Shown: positions 46,453 to 55,136 of the stretch, piece by piece | Layout of the letters: every line of letters begins with the position of its first letter | How positions within the stretch are numbered: position 1 is the first letter of the stretch | Assembly: GCF_025370785.1 (NCBI RefSeq) | Contig: NZ_JAMXFA010000023.1 | Coordinates: 9,909-73,908 of the forward strand | Reading direction: 5' to 3' | DNA: 64,000 nt | Source: Laspinema olomoucense D3b | Lineage (GTDB): Bacteria; Cyanobacteriota; Cyanobacteriia; Cyanobacteriales; Laspinemataceae | Notes under the pieces: generated by a model | The model's database searches: none | What the model was told of the DNA's origin: nothing | Seen by the model: the letters and a program-made list of their open reading frames with translations, nothing else | Position numbers and translations under genes: made by a program

Positions 46453-47334
46453 TCACCCACTGACATACCGGCGAATAAAACTGTCTAAAGACTCCATTTT
46501 TATCCCAAAAACTGACTCTAAAGTTGCGATTTCTTCCGCCGTGCAGAAAAACTCATTAGAAACCAACACTCGCAAAGTTCCCAGAGATTTCTGTAAACAG
46601 GGATTCACCAATCCCAAAGCATTGCGGACCCCATCCAAAACCATTATCGGTGGATTGATAATCATCGGGTCCCGGTTAAAAATGCGGCCAAAAATCTGGG
46701 GAATTTCTTCGCGGGATAGAATTTCGGGACCTCCAACCGGGAAAATTTTATTTGCTGCTTCAGGGACTAATACGGAATCTGCTGCTATTTGTGCTAAGTC
46801 ATCGGTACTCACCGGGGAGGTGCGATTTCTCAAGTCTCCCAGACTTAAATAAACCCCCGTTTCTTTGAATCGTTGTGCAAAGGGAATTAAAGCCGAGTCA
46901 AAGGCAGAAGGACGTAAAATCGTGTAAGTCAAGCCACTTTTTTCTAAATATTTTTCGACTTCGCGCTTGGCTTTAAAAACCGGGGAATCCATATAACCGC
47001 GATCGCAACCCAGGACAGAAATCAAGACAAAATGCTCGACTCCCGCTGCTTTGCCATAATCAATCAGGTCAATATTCGCCCGATAGTCGATCGCCTGTGC
47101 ACCTCCGCTTTCCTTCCCTCCATGAGTGCTAATGATATACTTCACCCCATCACAGGCTTTTTGTATATCTCGCTCCCGTTTCAAATCGCCAATAAATATA
47201 TCAGCGCCTCGATTTTCTAACTCGCTGTAGTCCGAACTCAATCGCACAAAAGCCCGTACAGGGGCTTGCCTAGCAGTCAAAACCCGCACCACGCGCCGTC
47301 CTAAACTTCCCGTTGCTCCAGTTACTAAGAACAT
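46453..47334 (-). CDS. NAD(P)-binding SDR / NmrA-like protein
   Basis: About 293 residues from the ATG at 47334, where the fold starts directly as MFLVTGATGSLGRRVV with the GxxGxxG dinucleotide site. Residues such as YTILRPSAF (about 153-161) fit the atypical SDR (NmrA/YbjT-like) group, where the Tyr-Lys pair is often changed. The related cyanobacterial and plastid proteins act in chlorophyll biosynthesis, photosystem assembly or quinone handling; I cannot choose. An extended start at 47424 would add 30 residues from promoter-like DNA. It stands alone. Confidence 0.85.
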   Translation of the reverse strand: MFLVTGATGSLGRRVVRVLTARQAPVRAFVRLSSDYSELENRGADIFIGDLKRERDIQKACDGVKYIISTHGGKESGGAQAIDYRANIDLIDYGKAAGVEHFVLISVLGCDRGYMDSPVFKAKREVEKYLEKSGLTYTILRPSAFDSALIPFAQRFKETGVYLSLGDLRNRTSPVSTDDLAQIAADSVLVPEAANKIFPVGGPEILSREEIPQIFGRIFNRDPMIINPPIMVLDGVRNALGLVNPCLQKSLGTLRVLVSNEFFCTAEEIATLESVFGIKMESLDSFIRRYVSG

Positions 47335-47749
47335 TTGTTTTATGGGTAAATGAATCAGTCTCCCTGCAATTTTAGCTCGTTCTCCAGAAAAGGGAGGGGA
47401 AGTGGATCCCGGTAGTCCCCACATTGGTGGATGGAAAATTTTTTGCGGCTGTCCTTTCCTCTGCCAGAGAAGAGGTAAAGATAGCTATTCTTGACACAAT
47501 CCGCTACTGCAATCAAACTGGGTTTTTACAGGTTTATCTCGAAGTTAAAGGAATGCAACGGCATCAGCGCGCCTAAATCAGTTTGGGATAAAAAAAACGA
47601 GCAAGATGTGATGGATCCAGCACCCTACGCGAACGCACTAAAAGACTCTCACGGGATCCCTTGTCAGAATGATTTAGGTTTCCTATACAGAGGTTGACAA
47701 TAAAGTTCCATGTTAAAAAATGTGATAGAGTAAATGAGTCCACTTTTGA
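47335..47749. other. AT-rich intergenic region bordering a HIP1-free island
   Basis: About 415 bases without a convincing gene. One short open frame lacks support. From here to 49829 there is no HIP1 octamer. Confidence 0.4.
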
Positions 47750-49330
47750 TTATTTATATTTCTTCGGTTTTAAGCAAAAATTGCAAGGACCGAGGTTGTA
47801 TTTATTAAATTCAGTTTTATCATCAGTATTAAGTATAGTTCGTTTTTTGTCCTCTCTCATTACTAAATATTCAAAAGCCAAACTTTTATAATATCCACAA
47901 GTGGGACTCCAATGGTATCTATTTGTAGTTTTACTTATATTACCTAAGTAACGTCCTGTTAATTCTCGTTGCACAGTAGGAAGAATTGAATCGTCATCAT
48001 TTAGAGGATCAAATTCGTATAACTGCTCATTTTCTTCTCCTTGTGGTTCCAAAAGATTGTTTAATTCTTTTTGAAAGAGTTCAACTTCATTTTGTAATAT
48101 TTTGTTTTCCTTTTCAAATCGGTTTAGTTCTTGCAATAGCTGAGAGCGTTCCTTCCTCAAAGTTTCAACGTCTCCGCTTATTTTATCTATTTCCTGTCCT
48201 TTATACTGAGATTGAGCAAGTAATATCTCTACTTGTTTTCTTAGAGTAGAGATTTGTCCATCTTGGTCGTACCGCTCCCTATTCGCTATTGCCAAATTTT
48301 GATTAATTTGATTTAAAATATTTTGTTTAGTAGAATTATCTTGGGTTAATTTCCTTATTTTGTTCTTTAGATCCTCATTCTTAGACTGTAAGTTAGAAGC
48401 CTTATTGTAAGAGTGAGATATTTCCTGAGATCTAACTTTTAACTCTTGTTTTTGTCGATTATTTTCTTCAAGCAATATATTGTATTTCTGGAATACACTA
48501 TCGAGCTGAGAACGTAATTCATTAACAAGAGAGATTGTACGTTCAGGATTAGCCTCTAATTCTTCAAGAGCATCAGTATATTTTGAGGATACAGTTTTTA
48601 ATAATTTTTTTATTTTGTAAATAATCGTGAGTCTTGAAGGACTTATGCTACTTGCTCTTTCTGCGATTTCCGTATCTATTCGGCTGAATAATTCGGCAAA
48701 AGCTCTTTCAGAAGGACTCTGATTGTTAACAAATTTTACTAGATGATTGATAATAATTTCGATTTCTCTCTCATCTTTTTGTAGCTGACTAGGAACTAAA
48801 GAGCGGTAAGCACTTTGAATTCGGGACAGTATTTTATATTTCTTTTGTATTCGAGGTTCTAATTGTTCTACAACTTGCTCTCTTTGAGAATTTAAGGCTT
48901 CTAGGGTCTGAGCAAGTCTTTGGTGACTCTCAGAGCTACCTTGACCTAATAATTCTATAATTTGGATATAAAGCCAATATTCTGATTCTTGCTGAGTTAA
49001 ATAGTGAAGAGATTCTTTATCAACAGATTCAACCGGAGCTTCCTGATGCTGGAGTTCTTTTTGTAGACTATTAACTTTTGCTCCTAAATTTCCGATAAAA
49101 CAAGATGATAGAAGGGTTTTAGCGGATTTAAAAGGAAAAGAGTAACTAGCGAAACAGCCAAAAAGTAGCCAAAAAATAAATACTGCAATTAGAAATACTA
49201 AGACCTTTAAGTAACTTAGAATTTTACTAAAAGAGTTGATTGGCTCTAAATCTTCGTCTAAAAGAGAAGTATAAAAGTTGTTGGTATAATTGTTAGAATT
49301 TTGAACGAAAGTGAAAGTTTTGGCTTTGAT
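47750..49330 (-). CDS. Membrane-anchored coiled-coil protein with C-terminal zinc-finger-like domain
   Basis: An open frame of 527 codons from 49330 to 47750 without one ATG, GTG or TTG before 48475. The translation is plainly real protein: an Asn-rich lead (QNSNNYTNNFY), one membrane helix (VLVFLIAVFIFWLLFGCF), then a long coiled coil (about 120-430, for example RKQVEILLAQSQ), and a C-terminal zinc-like site YHWSPTCGYY...GPCNFC (H-x4-C and C-x2-C) resembling the Ada-type metal domain. The absence of a start and the overlap with the upstream gene (49293-49330) suggest that a +1 shift joins the two, or that a single-base change broke one gene. See the findings. Function unknown. Confidence 0.75.
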   Translation of the reverse strand: MKAKTFTFVQNSNNYTNNFYTSLLDEDLEPINSFSKILSYLKVLVFLIAVFIFWLLFGCFASYSFPFKSAKTLLSSCFIGNLGAKVNSLQKELQHQEAPVESVDKESLHYLTQQESEYWLYIQIIELLGQGSSESHQRLAQTLEALNSQREQVVEQLEPRIQKKYKILSRIQSAYRSLVPSQLQKDEREIEIIINHLVKFVNNQSPSERAFAELFSRIDTEIAERASSISPSRLTIIYKIKKLLKTVSSKYTDALEELEANPERTISLVNELRSQLDSVFQKYNILLEENNRQKQELKVRSQEISHSYNKASNLQSKNEDLKNKIRKLTQDNSTKQNILNQINQNLAIANRERYDQDGQISTLRKQVEILLAQSQYKGQEIDKISGDVETLRKERSQLLQELNRFEKENKILQNEVELFQKELNNLLEPQGEENEQLYEFDPLNDDDSILPTVQRELTGRYLGNISKTTNRYHWSPTCGYYKSLAFEYLVMREDKKRTILNTDDKTEFNKYNLGPCNFCLKPKKYK

Positions 49331-49673
49331 CTATCCCTGTCACCTGACCTTGATTACCGGCTGCATTAATATTCAAGTTACCGAAATTGTTTTGAGTATA
49401 TCCAGGTTGTTGATTTTTTATTGAATTAAATTTAGTAATCAGGTCTTCGAGAGCTGTTCTGAATTGCGCGTCTGCAAGAGATTCACTTATAATAGCTTGT
49501 TGTATAATTTTTGGTTGCTCTTGGACTTCCTGAATGTTCATGCGATCCTTAAATCGGGACTGTAAAAACTGAACAATCTGGGAACCCACCTCTTGTAAAG
49601 CTCCGCCAGTAGTTTGATTTAGCACTGAAATTACAGCACTAACCGTTAGGGTCGCTAGTTGAGATAATTCCAT
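49293..49673 (-). CDS. Small helical protein, likely N-terminal part of the next frame
   Basis: About 126 residues from the ATG at 49673 (MELSQLATLTVSAVISVLNQ). Helical part (about 1-85), then an Asn/Gly-rich stretch NNFGNLNINAAGNQG and VTGIDQSQNFHF, a linker pattern I associate with cyanobacterial multi-domain proteins carrying a short helical adaptor at the front. It stops 38 bases inside the following frame, whose own first residues continue the Asn-rich character. The two may therefore encode one protein. The extended start at 49736 looks unlikely. Confidence 0.65.
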   Translation of the reverse strand: MELSQLATLTVSAVISVLNQTTGGALQEVGSQIVQFLQSRFKDRMNIQEVQEQPKIIQQAIISESLADAQFRTALEDLITKFNSIKNQQPGYTQNNFGNLNINAAGNQGQVTGIDQSQNFHFRSKF

Positions 49674-49752
49674 TTTATAGATCAGCCTCAGTAGAACTAC
49701 TCTTGTAATGTAGCCGAGTAAGGTTGTCATTGTCAACCCTACTCGCCTGAAA

Positions 49753-50535
49753 TCACTCTAATTCTAAAATAACTGGGGTGTGGTCACTGGGTTTGGGTAA
49801 CTTCCTCGGTTCGGCGTCAATGGTACAGGCGATCGCCCGTTCTGTGAGCTTCGGTGTGACATAATGATGGTCGATGCGCCAGCCGCGATTTCGGGCGAAT
49901 GCACCGGCGCGATAATCCCACCAGCTAAACTGTCCCGGTTCTTGATTAAATAGGCGGAAAGCATCGGTTAATCCGACTTCTAAAATGTTGGTTAAAGCAG
50001 CCCGTTCTGCGGGGGAGGCCATGATATCATTGGGGGTGGTTTTTCGATGAATATCTATGGCTTCTAAGGCAATATTAAAATCACCACAAATACATAATTT
50101 ATCGGTTTTGTCAAGGATGATTTTTAGATAGTCTTGCAGAGTTTTTAGCCAGGTTAGTTTATAGCTATATTTATCACTGCCGACGGCTGAACCGTTAGGC
50201 ACATAGAGATTGAGGATGCGAATATCTTCAAAGGTTCCAGTAATGACGCGCTTTTGTTCGTCTAATTCGGCGACTTCGGGACCTAGGATGGGGGTGAAGC
50301 CGATGCTGACGTCGGTGAGGGGAATTTTACTTAATAAAGCAACCCCGTTGTAGGATTTTTGGCCGGAGATATAAAGGTGATAGCCTAATGCTTCTAAAGC
50401 CGATCGCGGAAAATCCGCATCCACTACCTTTGTTTCCTGCAAGCACAATACCTCAACGGGGTTGGTTTGTAACCAGTCAGTTACTTGTTCTAATCGAGTT
50501 CTAATTGAGTTAACGTTCCAAGTGGCAATCTTCAT
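49753..50535 (-). CDS. xth: Exodeoxyribonuclease III family DNA repair enzyme
   Basis: A 260-residue metal-dependent AP endonuclease/exonuclease. Motifs are in order: MKIATWNVNSIRTR at the start, LCLQETKVVD near 30-39 with the metal Glu, NLYVPNGSAVGSDKYSYK near 109, CGDFNIALEAIDIH near 149-162, and the catalytic end WRIDHHYVT and PSDHTPVILEL. It repairs abasic sites in DNA. The length is normal. It ends just before the AT-rich island, with HIP1 sites of its own. Confidence 0.96.
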   Translation of the reverse strand: MKIATWNVNSIRTRLEQVTDWLQTNPVEVLCLQETKVVDADFPRSALEALGYHLYISGQKSYNGVALLSKIPLTDVSIGFTPILGPEVAELDEQKRVITGTFEDIRILNLYVPNGSAVGSDKYSYKLTWLKTLQDYLKIILDKTDKLCICGDFNIALEAIDIHRKTTPNDIMASPAERAALTNILEVGLTDAFRLFNQEPGQFSWWDYRAGAFARNRGWRIDHHYVTPKLTERAIACTIDAEPRKLPKPSDHTPVILELE

Positions 50536-50609
50536 GGGTTAGGACTTAAGGATGAGGGGTTGATTATACCGCGTTTTGTCTCATTCTTTAACCCCTAACT
50601 CATGGTGAT

Positions 50610-52256
50610 TTAGATGGTGCAGTTCAATCCGCCTGATTTTTGACTAAAGCGGATATTTTCGCTGTAGTCAATGGGACAGTCAATCACTGCTGGAACATCC
50701 TGGGCTAGGGCTTCTTTCAGGGTGGGAATTAAATCCGCTGCGGATTCGATCCGATAGCCTTTTAATCCCATACTTTCGGCAAATTTCACAAAGTCAGGAT
50801 TGGTGAATTTGATGAAGGCGGATTCACCATAGTGGTTCTGTTGTTTCCACTCGATGAGTCCATATCCGCCATCGTTAAAGATGATAGTTACGAAGGCGGT
50901 TCCGACGCGCAGGGCGGTTTCTAATTCTTGGCAGTTCATCATGAATCCGCCATCGCCAGTTACTGCCACAATTTTGCGATCGGGATAGACTAATTTAGCG
51001 GCTAATGCGCCGGGAATGGCAATTCCCATTGCGGCAAATCCATTAGAAATTAAACAAGTATTGGGCCGATCGCAATGGTAATGACGAGCAATCCACATCT
51101 TATGCGCGCCCACATCGGAGATGACAATATCATCCGGTCCCATCACCTGCCGCAAATCATAAATCAGTTTTTGGGGTTTGATGGGAAATCCATCATCATG
51201 GGCATACTGTTCATAATCGGCCCGAATATCGGCGCGAAGTTCGCAAGCGTGAGGGGCGGGTTTACTCTGGCGATCGGCGCGATGTAAAATTTCCATCAAG
51301 GAGTCAGAAATATCCCCCACTACTTCCACAATCGGGATATAACTACTATCAATTTCCGCCGGAGTTGCATTAATATGAATGATGGGAATTTTCCCCTCGG
51401 GATTCCATTTTTTCGGGGAATATTCAATCAAATCATAGCCCACGGCAATGACCAGATCGGTTTGCTCAAACGCACAGGTAATATAATCACGCTGTTGCAA
51501 TCCTGTTGTCCACAAGGCAAGGGGATGAGTATAGGGAATGACGCCTTTCCCCATAAAGGTATTCGTAACAGGAATATGCAGGCGAGTGGCAAATTCTGTT
51601 AAGACTGACCCGGCATGAGCGCGAATTGCGCCATTTCCGACTAAAATGAGAGGATTATTTGCCCGAGAAATGGCCGCTGCTGCTTCATTTAACCCTTGAT
51701 AAGAGGCATAGCTTTTTTCTTGCTTATCTTTTCTCAAGGGTTCACCGACAACCGGCATGGCGGCAATATTTTCCGGTAAATCGATATGAACCGCCCCGGG
51801 TTTTTCGGTTTGTGCGCGTTTAAAAGCTTTGCGAACAATTTCCGGGGTGATGCTGGGACGGACAATTTGCGCGTTCCATTTGGTGACGGGTTCAAACATC
51901 GCCACTAGGTCTAAATATTGATGGGATTCTATATGCATCCGATCGGTCCCCACTTGTCCGGTAATGGCGACGAGGGGAGCACCATCTAAGTTAGCATCGG
52001 CGACCCCTGTAATTAGGTTGGTGGCACCGGGACCCAAGGTGGAGAGGCAGACTCCGGCTTTTCCGGTGAGACGTCCGTAGACATCTGCCATGAATGCCGC
52101 ACCTTGTTCGTGACGGGTGGTAATAAATTGAATAGAAGAGTTACTCATCGCTTTTAAAACGGCGAGATTTTCTTCTCCAGGGAGTCCGAAAACGTATTGT
52201 ACGCCTTCATTTTCCAGACACTGAACTAATAGTTCGGCGGTGTTAAGTTCGCCCAT
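50610..52256 (-). CDS. Thiamine-diphosphate enzyme, probable 2-oxoglutarate decarboxylase
   Basis: A 548-residue ThDP enzyme with the acetolactate-synthase fold. Its catalytic Glu lies in VFGLPGEENLAV near 19-30, and the cofactor site is VTGDGGFMMNCQELETALR near 433-451. It would be called acetolactate synthase large subunit by similarity. But no small subunit is nearby and the next upstream gene is succinate-semialdehyde dehydrogenase. In Synechococcus 7002 exactly this pair closes the TCA cycle: the first enzyme turns 2-oxoglutarate into succinic semialdehyde. I favour that role; acetolactate synthesis stays possible. Confidence 0.88.
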   Translation of the reverse strand: MGELNTAELLVQCLENEGVQYVFGLPGEENLAVLKAMSNSSIQFITTRHEQGAAFMADVYGRLTGKAGVCLSTLGPGATNLITGVADANLDGAPLVAITGQVGTDRMHIESHQYLDLVAMFEPVTKWNAQIVRPSITPEIVRKAFKRAQTEKPGAVHIDLPENIAAMPVVGEPLRKDKQEKSYASYQGLNEAAAAISRANNPLILVGNGAIRAHAGSVLTEFATRLHIPVTNTFMGKGVIPYTHPLALWTTGLQQRDYITCAFEQTDLVIAVGYDLIEYSPKKWNPEGKIPIIHINATPAEIDSSYIPIVEVVGDISDSLMEILHRADRQSKPAPHACELRADIRADYEQYAHDDGFPIKPQKLIYDLRQVMGPDDIVISDVGAHKMWIARHYHCDRPNTCLISNGFAAMGIAIPGALAAKLVYPDRKIVAVTGDGGFMMNCQELETALRVGTAFVTIIFNDGGYGLIEWKQQNHYGESAFIKFTNPDFVKFAESMGLKGYRIESAADLIPTLKEALAQDVPAVIDCPIDYSENIRFSQKSGGLNCTI

Positions 52257-52380
52257 AATCTTGTGTTACCTCAGAGAAATGCGTGGTTGATGACGGTGGC
52301 AAATGTGAGAACCTTTGGGGATTGCTGATGGGTTCGGTGAGTTAGGAACCTGTGACAATCCGTTAGGGTACGGTTTGGGT

Positions 52381-53763
52381 TTATTTGACCCAAACGGTTT
52401 TGATGTTGACGAATTCGTGAATGCCTTGAATGCTTAATTCGCGTCCATATCCGGACCGTTTGATGCCACCAAAGGGCAGGCGCGGGTCGGATTTGACTAA
52501 GCCATTAATAAAGACGGCACCGGCTTCGAGTTCTTCGATAAAGCGATCGCGCTCTTGGGGTTCGTTCGTCCAAGCAGAAGCACCCAAACCAAAGGGAATA
52601 TCGTTCGCCCGGGCGATCGCTTCGTCGATATTAGCTACCCGAAATAACAGGGCCACGGGTCCAAAAAATTCTTCCCGTTCTGCCGGTATTCCGAGGGGAA
52701 TATCGGTGATTAGCGTTGGAGGATAGAAGTTTCCCGGACGATCAATTAAAGGAATGCCCCCAGTCGCCGCTTTTGCTCCATTTTCAACGCAAGCTAAAAC
52801 TTGTTGGTGTAATTCCTCTAGGATTGATCGAGTTGCCAGCGGTCCGATATCCGTTGCCGGATCCATTGGATCTCCCACCCGTAATGCTTTGAAATGCTCA
52901 ATCAAGCGTTGCTCAAACTCCTCGGCGATCGCTTCTTCGACAATGAAGCGTTTTGCAGCAATACAAGACTGTCCATTATTAATCATCCGCGCTGTGGTTG
53001 CCGTTGCTGCGGCAACTTCCAGATCCGCGCTTTTCATGACAATAAAAGGATCACTCCCTCCTAACTCTAGGACTGTTTTCTTGATATATTTCCCCGCTTT
53101 TTCCGCTAAACTGGAACCGGCGAACTCGGATCCGGTCAAGGCCGCAGCTTGAACCCGATCATCGGCGATCACGTCCCCTACTTTGTCAGCACCTATTAAC
53201 AAAGTTTGGAATACACCCTCGGGAAATCCAGCTTCGCTAAAAATCTCTTCAATGGCAAGGGCGCATTGCGGCACGTTGGAGGCGTGTTTGAGTAGACCCA
53301 CATTCCCCGCCATGAGTGCCGGGGCCGCAAAGCGAAATACTTGCCAAAATGGAAAATTCCAGGGCATCACGGCCAAAATGGGGCCGAGGGGTTGGTAGCG
53401 CACAAAGCTGGTACTGGCGTCGGTTTTTCCGGGAACATCTGCAAGGAATTGGGCGGCATTCTCTGCATAATACCGACAACCCACCGCACTTTTTTCCGCT
53501 TCTGCGATCGCCGAAGCGAGGGTTTTGCCCATTTCCAGGGTCATGATTTTCCCGTAGTGGGCTTTATTTTTTTCCAAAATATCCGCTGCGGCATTCATCC
53601 ATACCGCCCGTTGCTTCAGGGGAATCCGCCGATATTTTTCAAAAGCCTGTTGCGCTTTTTCCAGTTTAGCCTGGACTTCGGCATCGGTTAAAGCGCTAAA
53701 GGTTTGTATCGTTTCTCCCGTGACCGGGTTGATACTGGCAATAGCCACGATCTCATCTCCCAT
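52381..53763 (-). CDS. gabD: Succinate-semialdehyde dehydrogenase
   Basis: A 460-residue aldehyde dehydrogenase with the oxyanion-hole Asn in MPWNFPFWQ, the catalytic Glu in VLELGGSDPFIV and the catalytic Cys in NNGQSCIAAKRFIV. The closing EFFGPVALLFRV and LPFGGIKRSGYGREL are typical of the SSADH group. It oxidises succinic semialdehyde to succinate, passing electrons to NAD(P). It directly precedes the ThDP decarboxylase gene on the same strand (about 125 bases apart), so the two probably work as the cyanobacterial 2-oxoglutarate bypass. Confidence 0.93.
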   Translation of the reverse strand: MGDEIVAIASINPVTGETIQTFSALTDAEVQAKLEKAQQAFEKYRRIPLKQRAVWMNAAADILEKNKAHYGKIMTLEMGKTLASAIAEAEKSAVGCRYYAENAAQFLADVPGKTDASTSFVRYQPLGPILAVMPWNFPFWQVFRFAAPALMAGNVGLLKHASNVPQCALAIEEIFSEAGFPEGVFQTLLIGADKVGDVIADDRVQAAALTGSEFAGSSLAEKAGKYIKKTVLELGGSDPFIVMKSADLEVAAATATTARMINNGQSCIAAKRFIVEEAIAEEFEQRLIEHFKALRVGDPMDPATDIGPLATRSILEELHQQVLACVENGAKAATGGIPLIDRPGNFYPPTLITDIPLGIPAEREEFFGPVALLFRVANIDEAIARANDIPFGLGASAWTNEPQERDRFIEELEAGAVFINGLVKSDPRLPFGGIKRSGYGRELSIQGIHEFVNIKTVWVK

Positions 53764-53942
53764 TTACATAATGATTCTTGCCTAGACAACAAGGTGTTGA
53801 GGCTCGATTGGTGGCATTGTTATTTTGTCAAACTTTGTGGGGTTCAAATGTTAAATTTCACGTCGATTTTTGTCTTCCATCTCAGAGGGAGCAAAAGTCG
53901 CAAATTTAGGATCTATCTGTTACAAAACCCTGACATTTGAAC

Positions 53943-53991
53943 GCAACAACCGGCGCAACCGGCGGGGGATAAATCCCCCAGCGGTTGTTGC
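53943..53991. repeat. Nested hairpin repeat
   Basis: GCAACAACCG pairs with CGGTTGTTGC around an inner stem GGGGGAT/ATCCCCC. It lies just beyond gmd's stop and may end that transcript. Confidence 0.6.
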
Positions 53992-54005
53992 CCGCCCGGT
54001 GTTGC

Positions 54006-54965
54006 TTAAATCCCTTGCCTTTTGGCCTCTACCATCTGTCTAACCACCTCGGGCATTTTCGACCTTGCCTCCCATCCCAGCTTGGCTTTTGCCTTGCCTG
54101 GATTGCCTCGACCGATGGCAATATCTGTAGGTCGATATAAACTGGCGTCAATATTCACCCACTCCTGCCAATCCAGTCCCACACTATTAAAGGCGATCGC
54201 CACAAAATCCTCTAAACGATGGGTTTCCCCGGTGGCAATCACATAATCATCTGGGTCCGGGTGCTGTAACATCAAATACATCGCCTCTACATATTCCTGC
54301 GCGTAACCCCAGTCCCGCTGTACGGAAATATTCCCTAGATTCACTTTTTCGCGACTCCCTCCGGCAATGCGGCAGGCAGCAGCAATAATTTTTTGGGTGA
54401 CAAACCGTTCGGGTCTCAGGGGAGACTCATGGTTATACAAAATTCCCGAACAGGCAAATAATCCGTAAGCTTCCCGGTAGTTGGCGACTTCCCAAAAGGC
54501 GGTAGCTTTGGCGACGGCGTAGGGACTCCGGGGCCGAAAGGGGGTGGTTTCATCCGCCGCGCGATCGCCCGTATCTCCAAAACATTCGCTGGACCCCGCA
54601 TTATAAAATTTAATCGCTTTTCCCGTAAACCGAATCGCTTCCAACAAATTCAGCGTCCCGGTGGCAATACTTTCTAAGGTTTCCACAGGTTGATCGAAGG
54701 ATAACCCCACGGAACTTTGTCCCGCTAGATTGTACACCTCATCGGGTTCAATTTTTGTCAAAATTTGTAACACACTGCGAAAGTCATTTAAAGACATGGA
54801 TTCTAACTTGACTTGTTCGCGAATGCCTAAGCGGGTCAGATTGCGAAAAGATGACATTTGCGCGTCTCGGGAGGTGCCACAAACTGTATAGCCCTTGGAG
54901 AGGAGTAATTGAGCTAGATAGGCTCCATCTTGACCGGAAATTCCACAAATGAGCGCTTTTTTCAT
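54006..54965 (-). CDS. gmd: GDP-mannose 4,6-dehydratase-like enzyme
   Basis: A 319-residue extended SDR enzyme. It has the NAD motif CGISGQDGAYLAQLL (about 7-21), the catalytic YxxxK in SPYAVAKATAFW, and segments diagnostic of GDP-mannose dehydratase: NAGSSECFGD near 122-131, NHESPLRPERFVTQKI near 178-193 and VQRDWGYAQEYVEAM. The product, GDP-4-keto-6-deoxymannose, leads to fucose or rhamnose for surface sugars. It is slightly shorter than usual. No partner (such as fcl) lies beside it. Confidence 0.9.
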   Translation of the reverse strand: MKKALICGISGQDGAYLAQLLLSKGYTVCGTSRDAQMSSFRNLTRLGIREQVKLESMSLNDFRSVLQILTKIEPDEVYNLAGQSSVGLSFDQPVETLESIATGTLNLLEAIRFTGKAIKFYNAGSSECFGDTGDRAADETTPFRPRSPYAVAKATAFWEVANYREAYGLFACSGILYNHESPLRPERFVTQKIIAAACRIAGGSREKVNLGNISVQRDWGYAQEYVEAMYLMLQHPDPDDYVIATGETHRLEDFVAIAFNSVGLDWQEWVNIDASLYRPTDIAIGRGNPGKAKAKLGWEARSKMPEVVRQMVEAKRQGI

Positions 54966-55136
54966 AAAGGAGTTCGCCTTCTATTGTTTAGCATTTTAAG
55001 ATATTTGACTCTTTCCAAGATAGCTTAGATCCGTTGTAGCACTCTTTCTGGGAAGGGTTACCCTTCACTTGGGGTTAAATTGCCGGTACTCTGGAGATTT
55101 AACCGCGATAAAGAATAATCAGGGAGAGTAAGGACG

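Noticed and set aside
47491-47697. 68-codon plus-strand frame at the island edge
   Set aside because: No ribosome site and no recognisable family; possibly a remnant but not supportable.
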